Positions 14,112 to 21,217 of a stretch of DNA of 36,983 nt are shown here, piece after piece (the first letter of the stretch is position 1; the number at the start of each line of letters is the position of its first letter). A program made the translations under genes and the position numbers. Origin of the DNA: a virus; IMG/VR virus record IMGVR_UViG_3300042114_000139, positions 1-36,983 of that record, one strand, 5' to 3'. The notes under the pieces are model-generated. The model did no database searches, was not told the DNA's origin, and saw nothing but the letters and a program-made list of their open reading frames with translations.

Positions 14112-14484
14112 GGTATGTAACCAACTCGGCTGCAACACTCTCGTGTCTATGAGTGAGAGATATTGTACTGAGCATAAGCGTAATGTGGCAACAGTTAAAC
14201 ATCAGACTTATGACAAGTTCAGTCGAAATAAAGAGCACGCAAAGTTCTACAACTCAAAAGAGTGGAGAGAGACACGAAAGATTGTCTTAGAGCGTAACGG
14301 TGGGCTTTGTGTTAGATGTGCACAGCTAGATATGATAACCAATGCTGATGTAGTGGACCATATTGTACCAATAACAAAAGACCATTCAAAGCGACTTGAA
14401 CTATCGAACTTGCAACCACTTTGTCACCCATGTCACAATAGAAAAACAGCTGAAGATGAAGAGCTATATGGGAGGGGGGAGTGA
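14101..14484 (+). CDS. HNH endonuclease of the packaging module
   Basis: A 127-residue HNH nuclease. An N-terminal Zn-binding set (CNQLGC and CTEH) precedes the HNH core: C-x2-C in LCVRCAQ, VVDHIVPITKDHSKR, then LQPLCHPCHNRKTAEDE with the zinc cysteines and final His. HNH proteins next to TerS are required with terminase for DNA cutting in HK97-like cos phages. ATG 14101 is chosen over an earlier in-frame ATG because GGAGA lies eight bases upstream. Confidence 0.9.
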   Translation: MPSKVCNQLGCNTLVSMSERYCTEHKRNVATVKHQTYDKFSRNKEHAKFYNSKEWRETRKIVLERNGGLCVRCAQLDMITNADVVDHIVPITKDHSKRLELSNLQPLCHPCHNRKTAEDEELYGRGE

Positions 14485-14633
14485 AATCTCTACAGTTCCA
14501 AAACCAAAATACCGACCTTCATCACATCTGTTTAAAAACTCTATTTTTATGGGGGTGGCTATTTTTGGCTAAAACTCGTGTATTTTTTAAGGTTGGAGCA
14601 TTTGAACTCTAACCTTAAGCAAAAGGATTAATT
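14485..14633 (+). other. Intergenic region upstream of terS, candidate cos/regulatory region
   Basis: About 150 bp between the HNH nuclease and terS, without a gene. It has a repeated GGCTA pair (GGCTATTTTTGGCTA, near 14557-14571) and the strong hairpin listed separately. In HNH-containing cos phages the cohesive-end site lies close to here, so this is the first place to look; the cut itself cannot be read from sequence. Confidence 0.35.
14587..14618 (+). other. 12-bp hairpin just upstream of terS
   Basis: Arms TTAAGGTTGGAG (14587-14598) and CTCTAACCTTAA (14607-14618) pair over 12 positions with one G-T, around an 8-base loop. There is no T run after it, so it is not a typical terminator. 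It lies 15 bp from the terS start and could be a terminase-recognition or mRNA-stability element. Confidence 0.55.
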
Positions 14634-15185
14634 TTGGCAAAAGACATTGATTGGGCACATATCCGAACTGAATATGAAGAAACTACAAAATCAGTGCGAA
14701 TGATTGCTCGTGAAAACAACATTACTCATGGAGCAATTCAACGAACTGCAAAGCTTCAAGGGTGGAAAAAGTTTAGTCCGGATGGAGTTGTAAATGATAG
14801 GGCCTTAGTTGGGAAAAATCCTATCCTTGGCAAAATAGCATTGAGAAAGATGAACGAACTTATCTATGAACTTGGGGAGAACTATTCCGCACTTGATGAA
14901 CCTTTGGTCGCAATTTATGCATCAAATTATGAGTTATGGATTGAGCAAATGATGATTGTCAAAGAAGAAGGCCTCATTTCTATAAGCTCGAAAGGAAGTG
15001 AGTACTTATCTGCTAATTTTTCCGCACTTCTTCCACTTCAAAAAAGCATGATTACTATTGCAAATCACCTGGGCCTCTCAATCTCTTCGCGCAAAAGAAT
15101 CGGCATGACAACAAAAGTCGACCCGCAAGAGTCGTCACTATTCGATATTGGCTCTGAACTTAACGAGTATTATTTAGATGTCTGA
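14634..15185 (+). CDS. Terminase small subunit (P27-like)
   Basis: A 183-residue protein. The N-terminal HTH (IDWAHIRTEYEETTKSVRMI, then ARENNITHGAIQRTAKLQGW) recognises DNA, and the C-terminal half contains the P27-type region ending LPLQKSMITIANHLGLSISSR. It should bind the packaging site and recruit TerL. The start is TTG 14634 with AAAGGA upstream; this gives MAKDIDW. The gene overlaps terL by eight bases. Confidence 0.87.
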   Translation: MAKDIDWAHIRTEYEETTKSVRMIARENNITHGAIQRTAKLQGWKKFSPDGVVNDRALVGKNPILGKIALRKMNELIYELGENYSALDEPLVAIYASNYELWIEQMMIVKEEGLISISSKGSEYLSANFSALLPLQKSMITIANHLGLSISSRKRIGMTTKVDPQESSLFDIGSELNEYYLDV

Positions 15186-16872
15186 AAATTCAAAAGCAAA
15201 CAAACGTATACTAGAAATACCTTACTACGAAAAAACATTTGAACGACATAAAAACGACTTGATTGCTGTTTCTTCTGGATTGCGCGATGATATTCGCTTT
15301 AATAAAAAACTTGGAACTGCCTATGTCGTTATCATTGAAAAACTAAAACACTTTGAGGGAGAGTGGGCCGGAACTCCAATTGTCCTTGAAGCGTGGCAAA
15401 AAAAAGCTATAGCTATATGCTTTGGATGGCAAAAAAAGCGCCTTGACAAAGATGGTAATCCTCTTCTAAAAAATGGTCAACCGCAATGGATTAGAAGATT
15501 TAACACTGCGTTTTGGTTTATTCCTCGTAAAAATGGTAAATCTATTTTAGCCTCCGGTGTTGGTATTGCAGAGTCTATACTGACAATTGAAAAAGGAAAT
15601 CAAATTGTCTCATTTGCAACAAAAAAGGATCAGGCGAAAATAATCTGGAACGGCTGTGAGAAAATGGTTAACTCAAATAAAGAGTTAAAAAGTAAAAGTA
15701 CTATTGCCTATTCAACAATAAATGTAAATCCAACATCCACAACCATCAAACCACTCGGCCGTGACTCTCAAACTGAGGACGGATTAAACATAGGATTAGG
15801 CATAGGAGATGAAATACACGCTCACCCTGACCGAACTATGATTGAAGTCGTTCAGTCCTCTCAGGGCTCTCGTGTGCAGCCTATGATGTTCTATATCACC
15901 ACCGCAGGATTTGACACCGCGTCACCTGGAGCGAGCGAATACGAATACGCGAAAAAAGTCATGGATGGCGTAATCGAAGATGATAGCTATTTTGCACTTA
16001 TCTGCGAGCTGGACAAAGAAGATGATCCATTTGATGAGAGCGTATGGCACAAAGCAAATCCAAACCTTGGCGTGTCAAAATCTTGGGATTATATGCGAAA
16101 ACAAGCGAAGCAAGCACTTGAGCGAGCAGAAACACGCAACAACTTTCTGGTTAAAGACCTCAATCGCTGGGTAAACGCAGCCGAAAATTTCATTAAATTT
16201 GAAGAGTGGGAGGCATGTACTGTTGATAAAATAGATTTAAGTGAGGCAATAGCTACTCTTTTAGGAGTAGATTTATCGCGAACTGATGACTTCACGGCAC
16301 TTGCAAAGACATATATGTTTCCAAATAACCGCTACTACACAACACAGCACTATTATATTCCAATGGAAAACGTAAAAGAACGTGAGAGTGAGCTGAGAGC
16401 ACCACTCACTAAATGGATTTTAGAGGGTTATATCACCGCAACACCTGGTAATACCATAGACTATGACTATATACAAAAAGATATTTTACAAGAAATAGAA
16501 GAGGGCGTAAATGAGATTTGTTATGATCCATACAGAGCAGCTACCCTTATTGCAAATATAGAGCGTGAGAGTGGCTTTGAGGGATGCGTACAAATCCGTC
16601 AAGGATATCTTACAATCAGTGAGCCAACATTCAATTTTAAAGATTATACAAAAAAAGGCACTTTGATGCACGATAGAAATCCCGTCACAAAATGGATGGT
16701 ATCAAATATGAGTGTTCTCAGTGATGCAGCCGGCAATATTAAACCAGACAAATCAAAGCCGAATAGGAAAATAGATGGATGCGCCGCAATAATAAATACA
16801 CTCGCCCGTTCTGTTGTTTATGAACCGGAACAAAAGAGTGTTTATGAAGAGAGAGGGATTAGGAGTGTTTGA
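15178..16872 (+). CDS. Terminase large subunit
   Basis: A 564-residue packaging motor of the Terminase_1 (HK97-like) family. The ATPase has Walker A PRKNGKS (116-122) and Walker B GIGDEIH with D211/E212. The RNase H-like nuclease begins near LLGVDLSRTDDFTAL with D365. Full family length. It works with TerS, HNH and the portal to cut and pump DNA into proheads. In related phages the portal follows directly; here a 2.3-kb moron block intervenes. Confidence 0.94.
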   Translation: MSENSKANKRILEIPYYEKTFERHKNDLIAVSSGLRDDIRFNKKLGTAYVVIIEKLKHFEGEWAGTPIVLEAWQKKAIAICFGWQKKRLDKDGNPLLKNGQPQWIRRFNTAFWFIPRKNGKSILASGVGIAESILTIEKGNQIVSFATKKDQAKIIWNGCEKMVNSNKELKSKSTIAYSTINVNPTSTTIKPLGRDSQTEDGLNIGLGIGDEIHAHPDRTMIEVVQSSQGSRVQPMMFYITTAGFDTASPGASEYEYAKKVMDGVIEDDSYFALICELDKEDDPFDESVWHKANPNLGVSKSWDYMRKQAKQALERAETRNNFLVKDLNRWVNAAENFIKFEEWEACTVDKIDLSEAIATLLGVDLSRTDDFTALAKTYMFPNNRYYTTQHYYIPMENVKERESELRAPLTKWILEGYITATPGNTIDYDYIQKDILQEIEEGVNEICYDPYRAATLIANIERESGFEGCVQIRQGYLTISEPTFNFKDYTKKGTLMHDRNPVTKWMVSNMSVLSDAAGNIKPDKSKPNRKIDGCAAIINTLARSVVYEPEQKSVYEERGIRSV

Positions 16873-16937
16873 AATTAAGGAGATTAGTCATTATTTAAAA
16901 AATAGTTTTTCAGTAATAAATAAGCAAATATGATTAA

Positions 16938-16975
16938 TTAAATTAAACTTAATTTAAGTCACATAGATATATAAT
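16938..16975 (+). promoter_or_regulatory. Promoter with palindrome between terL and the moron operon
   Basis: A 9-bp inverted repeat TTAAATTAA-AC-TTAATTTAA (16938-16957) precedes a perfect TATAAT (16970-16975). The layout is that of an operator-controlled plus-strand promoter with a start near 16982. No plus-strand ORF follows, so the transcript would be non-coding and would run antisense into the nuclease gene. Confidence 0.5.
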
Positions 16976-16980
16976 CTCCA

Positions 16981-17099
16981 CTAAGAAGTTGGTCTTCTGG
17001 TATAAAACCATCAGAGTTCGTCTCGGACGTCACGCTAGGGATTGCATTTGCAAGGCATTAGCCAACACCTGAGAAACGCAGTAGTTTTTGGTCTACTGC
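16981..17099 (+). ncRNA. Candidate structured small RNA
   Basis: About 120 bp that are clearly more GC-rich than their flanks, non-coding, and directly after a promoter-like sequence. Several hairpins can be drawn: AGAAG/CTTCT (from 16985), CGTC/GACG near 17018-17030, the self-complementary TTGCATTTGCAA near 17043, GGC/GCC around ATTA, a long-range GTTGG/CCAAC pair, and a perfect 7-bp stem GCAGTAG/CTACTGC (17078-17099) that overlaps the stop of the convergent nuclease gene. I cannot match it to a known RNA family. It could also be a DNA-level structure. Confidence 0.4.
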
Positions 17100-17500
17100 T
17101 CCTCTACAAATATTGTCTTCAACTCCAGTCTTTTTTCTCTATGTATTTTTAACTTTACAAGTTTTACATTTTTTTTATCATAATTTTTATAAAACTCAAG
17201 ATTAATAAGTGATGCACCTGTCTTAGAATCTGTTGTTATACTCTTTTTTACACTATGAAAATGTTGAATTATCTCAGGTATTTCACAAATAAAATCAACA
17301 TCATTAGGATGTCTTCTCTTTACATGTCTTACTTCATTCGCTCTGATGACACACATATATCCGCTCATATCAAAAAACAAAATCCCTTTTACCCTTCTTA
17401 CTGTCTCAGCCGGTATAGAAAACGAAAGTTCTTCTTTAAACTGTTTATCCGATAAAGAATTCTCAATATGAGCGCAGATTAGTTGTCTCAGAGCATCCAT
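17093..17500 (-). CDS. PBECR-like (barnase/EndoU/RelE-type) nuclease-domain protein
   Basis: A 135-residue protein. The central part (IRANEVRHVKRRHPNDVDFI, then CEIPEIIQHFHSVKK) fits the phage-Barnase-EndoU-colicin/RelE-like nuclease families (PBECR, closest by pattern to PBECR3), with the conserved His/Arg cluster HVKRRH as probable active-site residues and a beta-rich C-terminus. If active it would be an RNase-type toxin. It is the last gene of a three-gene minus-strand operon; its start overlaps the stop of the TerB-like gene (TAATG on that strand). The assignment is from memory of the family pattern. Confidence 0.6.
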   Translation of the reverse strand: MDALRQLICAHIENSLSDKQFKEELSFSIPAETVRRVKGILFFDMSGYMCVIRANEVRHVKRRHPNDVDFICEIPEIIQHFHSVKKSITTDSKTGASLINLEFYKNYDKKNVKLVKLKIHREKRLELKTIFVEEQ

Positions 17501-18054
17501 TACTTATTCTCATCACTTTTCTTCTCTAAATAATCTAAAATTTCCTGTTCTGATGGATGGATTATTTTTTGAGTATTGATGATTTTTTTTGCAAAGTCCA
17601 ATAAATCAACATCTAGCGTTTGGCTTATTAACAGCTTGTTGACATTAAGTTTAAAAGCTTGTATTGAAGTAACTTTTTGTTTTTTATAAACATATTCTAA
17701 AAATCTATCTGTTAAGTATTGGTTGTTGTCTTCTAATTTTTCAAACAACTCCTTGACGATTTCTTTTTCTTGTTTTGTAAAAGTACTATCTGCTTTAACT
17801 ATGAAAAATATAACTTTTAAAAGAAGGGCGTGTTTTTTTTGAAAATTTCTTTCGTATGTGCTTCTTTTAACATCTTCTTCGTACTTTGCTCTCTCCTCTA
17901 GAGATTGAGGAGTTCCTTGCATGGCAACAGTCATTTTAAATACTTCATTAGATATATTAGTAGTTTGTTTTTTAGGAACTGGTTCTTTATTTGAAGATTT
18001 ATATAACATATATCCTCCAATTGCCACGCCAAGAATAATTATTTCAGTTATCAT
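17500..18054 (-). CDS. Membrane-anchored TerB-like protein
   Basis: A 184-residue protein. An N-terminal transmembrane segment (MITEIIILGVAIGGYMLY) is followed by a linker and a helical domain (about 80-175) with HALLLKVIFFIVKADSTFTK and QEKEIVKELFEKLE, the pattern of TerB/DjlA-like domains. TerB-like domains often act as sensors or scaffolds at the inner membrane in stress and phage-response systems. ATG 18054 gives a clean N-terminal anchor; an in-frame start further upstream would overlap the HTH gene. It is coupled to the nuclease gene downstream. Confidence 0.7.
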   Translation of the reverse strand: MITEIIILGVAIGGYMLYKSSNKEPVPKKQTTNISNEVFKMTVAMQGTPQSLEERAKYEEDVKRSTYERNFQKKHALLLKVIFFIVKADSTFTKQEKEIVKELFEKLEDNNQYLTDRFLEYVYKKQKVTSIQAFKLNVNKLLISQTLDVDLLDFAKKIINTQKIIHPSEQEILDYLEKKSDENK

Positions 18055-18055
18055 C

Positions 18056-18265
18056 CTACAGCTTCTCCTTGATAGTCTCTTTGATATTTTCAAACTTTTT
18101 AGCTTCTATGTAGTTTTCCAACCAACTTTGCACCCATGGCGGTACAGGTTTATTTTCATCGTTCCAATTATTGACTGTGTTGTATGAGATGTTTGATAAA
18201 TTTGCAAATTCTTTTTTGCTGAGATTTATATCTTTTAAAATTTGTGTCAATTCAGCTTTAAGCAC
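18056..18265 (-). CDS. Small HTH regulator of the moron operon
   Basis: A 69-residue Cro/YdaS-like HTH protein: SKKEFANLSNISYNTVNNWN as helix-turn-helix, then VPPWVQSWLENYIEAKKFEN. The start is GTG 18265 with AAGGA eight bases upstream. It leads the operon and lies directly downstream of a perfect palindrome (18282-18314), so autoregulation is probable. It might also neutralise the nuclease as an antitoxin, which the sequence cannot show. Confidence 0.75.
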   Translation of the reverse strand: MLKAELTQILKDINLSKKEFANLSNISYNTVNNWNDENKPVPPWVQSWLENYIEAKKFENIKETIKEKL

Positions 18266-18281
18266 GGTAATTCCTTACTTC

Positions 18282-18314
18282 TTGACAGTACCGATTTAAA
18301 ATCGGTACTGTCAA
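18282..18314. promoter_or_regulatory. Perfect palindromic operator, 15-bp arms
   Basis: Arms TTGACAGTACCGATT and AATCGGTACTGTCAA are separated by three bases. It lies 16 bp upstream of the HTH gene's GTG. On the minus strand TATACAAT directly precedes it as a -10-like box, so a protein bound here would block initiation. Confidence 0.8.
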
Positions 18315-18326
18315 TTGTATATTAAT

Positions 18327-18418
18327 TTGATGTATTATTATATCAAAATGTATTTAAATGATGTACTTAATATTGACATTTATATTTTAATGATGTAAAC
18401 TTTTGAAATAAAACATCA
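18327..18418. repeat. TGATGTA direct repeats upstream of the rha gene
   Basis: TGATGTA occurs at 18328, 18359 and 18391, i.e. 31 and 32 bp apart (three helical turns), and an inverted partial copy (ACATCA) lies near 18412-18418. The repeats occupy the promoter region of the plus-strand Rha-type gene and look like phased regulator sites. Confidence 0.5.
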
Positions 18419-18430
18419 AAGGAATGTAAA

Positions 18431-19117
18431 ATGAATGATTTAATAATAGTTTTAGATAACGAACCAAGAGTATCTCACAAAGTAATTGCTGAAAATACTT
18501 CAAATAAAGTACAGTCTATTCAAGATTTAATCACTAAAAATTTACCTGACTTTGAAGAGTTTGGTACGATGGAAGTCGAAATTTTAAATGTCAAAAACAG
18601 TGCAGGTGCATCCAATCAGCAAAAGACATATTTTTTAAACGAGTATCAGGCGACATTGCTCATGACATATCTCAGAAATAGCGAGATAGTCAAAAAGTTT
18701 AAAATATCACTTGTTAAAGAGTTCTATAAACTCAAAGAGAATCATCGTAAATCACTCGAAAACAACAAAGCTCACATAACAGGTGGCTACAAATCTCAAC
18801 TCTCTCAAAAGAACTCTAAAATCAAAGCGCTTGAAACGCAACTGTTAATGTTAGACTGTAGTTTAGATGCAGAAATAGATTATCGATTAAGAGCTAAAGC
18901 ACTTTATCCAATCATACTTAACAGATTTGATTTGCTAGATGAAAAATTACATGATAGATTTTTATCTTTGCCATATCTCGAGGAATACCTAAATGACATT
19001 AAACAACTTCTAGCAGTTGAAGCCAGAAAGTGTAAGTACATCACCATCCTTGGAAATGGAACAGCAGTAAATAATTTTGTAATTGAGGACAGCAACAAGA
19101 AGCTTACTTTTAAGTAA
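18431..19117 (+). CDS. Rha family phage regulatory protein
   Basis: A 228-residue protein. The Rha domain (PF09669) spans about 10-105: VSHKVIAENTSNKVQSIQDL at the N-terminus and QKTYFLNEYQATLLMTYLRN, then VKKFKISLVKEFYKL. A coiled coil and a poorly conserved C-terminal region follow. Rha proteins are lambdoid-phage regulators that affect growth on some hosts. AAAGGAA precedes the ATG. It has its own upstream repeats and downstream terminator, marking a self-contained moron gene. Confidence 0.85.
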   Translation: MNDLIIVLDNEPRVSHKVIAENTSNKVQSIQDLITKNLPDFEEFGTMEVEILNVKNSAGASNQQKTYFLNEYQATLLMTYLRNSEIVKKFKISLVKEFYKLKENHRKSLENNKAHITGGYKSQLSQKNSKIKALETQLLMLDCSLDAEIDYRLRAKALYPIILNRFDLLDEKLHDRFLSLPYLEEYLNDIKQLLAVEARKCKYITILGNGTAVNNFVIEDSNKKLTFK

Positions 19118-19127
19118 TTTCTACAAC

Positions 19128-19151
19128 AACATTACACATCTGTAATGTTTT
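19128..19151 (+). terminator. Intrinsic terminator of the rha gene
   Basis: An 8-bp stem AACATTAC/GTAATGTT with a 6-base loop, followed by TT. It begins 11 bp after the rha stop and would also limit read-through from terL into the portal gene. Confidence 0.65.
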
Positions 19152-19186
19152 GGCCCTTCTTGCATTTTTGAGAGTAAAGTCTCGAC

Positions 19187-19384
19187 ATGCAAACATTCAT
19201 ATACCTGAGAGCACTCTATATTTTTTTAGCACTGATATTCCTTGGTATCGCTTTCGCGGTAGCGTTGGCGTTTCCAAGTGTGGCGGACTATGCCTATGCT
19301 GCTGCTATTTTTACTCATTCGCTCATCATGCTCTTTGTATTTGTTCAAGATCTCAAAACTCCACCACAAAAGAGTGACTCATGA
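19187..19384 (+). CDS. Small two-TM membrane protein before the portal
   Basis: A 65-residue protein starting MQTFIYLRALYIFLALIFLG with two transmembrane segments (about 7-29 and 35-53) and a short polar tail. Its stop overlaps the portal start (ATGA), so it is translationally coupled to the head operon. Function is unknown; small membrane proteins of this kind recur near portal genes. Any promoter for the head genes must lie near or upstream of this gene, in 19150-19186 or further left. Confidence 0.65.
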   Translation: MQTFIYLRALYIFLALIFLGIAFAVALAFPSVADYAYAAAIFTHSLIMLFVFVQDLKTPPQKSDS

Positions 19385-20598
19385 GTATCATCGGCGCACT
19401 TAGAGCGCGTGACAGTTCAGGACTTGCAAGCCCAAAAGAGTGGCTTAGTTCTATGTTCTCCATGGAATCCTACTCCGGTGTAAATGTCACTACAAAAAGA
19501 GCAATGGAACACACGGCTGTTTATGACTGTATAAACATATTGAGTGAGTCTATCGCATCACTTCCTATGTCTGTTTATAAGACAGAAACGAAACAACAAA
19601 AATCATTCAAAATAAAAGATACAAATCACCCCCTGCATTTTCTTTTTCACGACGAACCAAACGCAGACATGACAGCGTTTACGTATTATCAACTCATCAT
19701 GGTTCATTTGCTACTTCGTGGGAACTTCTATGTGCAGATTGTACGCAATAACGCAGGCCGTGTAACAGGACTATACCCTCTTGAGAATGAAAAAATGCAG
19801 GTCGTCAGACTTGAGAGCGGACGCATAGGGTATCTCTATACAAGTGCAGCATATGGACAGGTGGCGCTTGAGAGCAGTGAAGTACTGCATTACATTGGGA
19901 TGAGTCTTGACGGTATAGTCGGAATAAGCCCTATTGCTTACAATCGACACACTATCGGCGCAAGTATAGCTATGGAGACATTCGGCTCAACACTTTTCAA
20001 AAATGGCGCTACTCCAAGCGGTGTAGTAAGTGGGAAAGGTGTCACATCCATGAGTGATACTGCGTTTGAGAGATTTAAACAAAGCTTCAAAGAATCTTAC
20101 GCTGGACTTATGAACGCTGGAAAACCGCTCATACTAGAAGACGGTTTCGAGTTCAAGCCTATTACTATCTCCAACAAAGACGGCCAGTATATAGAATCTC
20201 GAAAATTTACAAAAGCGGAAATCGCATCTATCTACAGAGTACCGCTTCATATGCTCAACGAGCTCGACAAAGCTACTTTTTCAAACATTGAGCACCAGTC
20301 TATGCAGTTCGTAGTAGATGCAGTTCGTCCCTGGGCGATTCGCATCGAGCAGGAGAACAAAAGAAAGTGCTTTACGCCTGCAGAGAAAAAAAACTATTAC
20401 GTCAAGTTTAATATGGGAGCACTTCTCCGTGGTGATACACAGAGCCGTTACACGGCTTATGAGTCTGCAATTACAAAAGGTTGTTGGATGAGTAGAAATG
20501 AAGCGCGTGAACTTGAAGATCTAAATCCTATGGACGGGCTTGATGAGATGATAGTACCACTCAACTATGGAAAGGAGGGCGACAGTGCCAAGAACTAA
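19381..20598 (+). CDS. Portal protein (HK97-type)
   Basis: A 405-residue portal subunit of the Phage_portal (PF04860) family: AVYDCINILSESIASLPMSV near 43-62, YYQLIMVHLLLRGNFYVQI, HYIGMSLDGIVGISPI and MLNELDKATFSNIEHQS. Twelve copies form the ring through which DNA enters the capsid. The gene overlaps the protease start (GTG 20585) by 14 bp. Confidence 0.94.
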   Translation: MSIIGALRARDSSGLASPKEWLSSMFSMESYSGVNVTTKRAMEHTAVYDCINILSESIASLPMSVYKTETKQQKSFKIKDTNHPLHFLFHDEPNADMTAFTYYQLIMVHLLLRGNFYVQIVRNNAGRVTGLYPLENEKMQVVRLESGRIGYLYTSAAYGQVALESSEVLHYIGMSLDGIVGISPIAYNRHTIGASIAMETFGSTLFKNGATPSGVVSGKGVTSMSDTAFERFKQSFKESYAGLMNAGKPLILEDGFEFKPITISNKDGQYIESRKFTKAEIASIYRVPLHMLNELDKATFSNIEHQSMQFVVDAVRPWAIRIEQENKRKCFTPAEKKNYYVKFNMGALLRGDTQSRYTAYESAITKGCWMSRNEARELEDLNPMDGLDEMIVPLNYGKEGDSAKN

Positions 20599-21217
20599 AG
20601 AGCAGATTATTGCTCGTATGAATGAGGTCGGGATTATGAACCGCTCATGTGGCAAAGGAATTTGTCCAAGAGCTAAGGGAGATGTCACGGAAATTGATAT
20701 CGAGAACCGTTCCGTCCCATTTATACTTGTAAGCAAAGACAACGCAGGTGAGCGTTATGATTGGTGGAATGATGAAGTGTACATCGAAGAGTTGGACCCA
20801 AAAGGTGCAAGACTCGAAGAGCTTCAAACATTTTTCAAAGACCACCGCACAAGCGTAGATACAGCAATAGGCCGCATAGAAAATGCGCGTGTAGAAGATG
20901 GTCAAATCAAAGCGGATGTCGTTTTTGGAACAGACGACGATGCAGCGAAGGTCTTTACAAAGTACCAGGACAGAGTACTCACCGATGTGAGTGTCGGGTA
21001 CTATGTAAACGACATCATCGTCACTTCAAAACGCGATGAGCCAGACCATGTACTCGTAACCGACTACACCTTGGTTGAACTCTCCGCAGTTTGGAAAGGC
21101 TTCGACAAAGGTGCAACCATAGGCCGCTCGGCAACGAGCCAAAAGCAAGTTGAAAAACTTAGAAACAGCGATGTACTTCGCAAAAAACTTGATCTTAAAT
21201 CAAAGGAAATAAAATGA
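20585..21217 (+). CDS. Prohead maturation protease (S78-like)
   Basis: A 210-residue HK97-type serine protease with H87 in FKDHRTSVDTAIGRI and nucleophile S136 in LTDVSVGYYV. It cleaves the capsid protein's N-terminal delta domain during prohead maturation. GTG 20585 is chosen since AAAGGAGG stands seven bases before it; an in-frame ATG at 20567 would lengthen the overlap with the portal. It has an atypical Cys-containing N-terminus (NRSCGKGICPRAKG). The stop overlaps the capsid ATG. Confidence 0.9.
   Translation: MPRTKEQIIARMNEVGIMNRSCGKGICPRAKGDVTEIDIENRSVPFILVSKDNAGERYDWWNDEVYIEELDPKGARLEELQTFFKDHRTSVDTAIGRIENARVEDGQIKADVVFGTDDDAAKVFTKYQDRVLTDVSVGYYVNDIIVTSKRDEPDHVLVTDYTLVELSAVWKGFDKGATIGRSATSQKQVEKLRNSDVLRKKLDLKSKEIK

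Noticed and set aside
16981-17099. A tRNA or tmRNA
   Set aside because: GTTCG occurs but there is no matching 5-bp T-stem, anticodon arm or acceptor stem.
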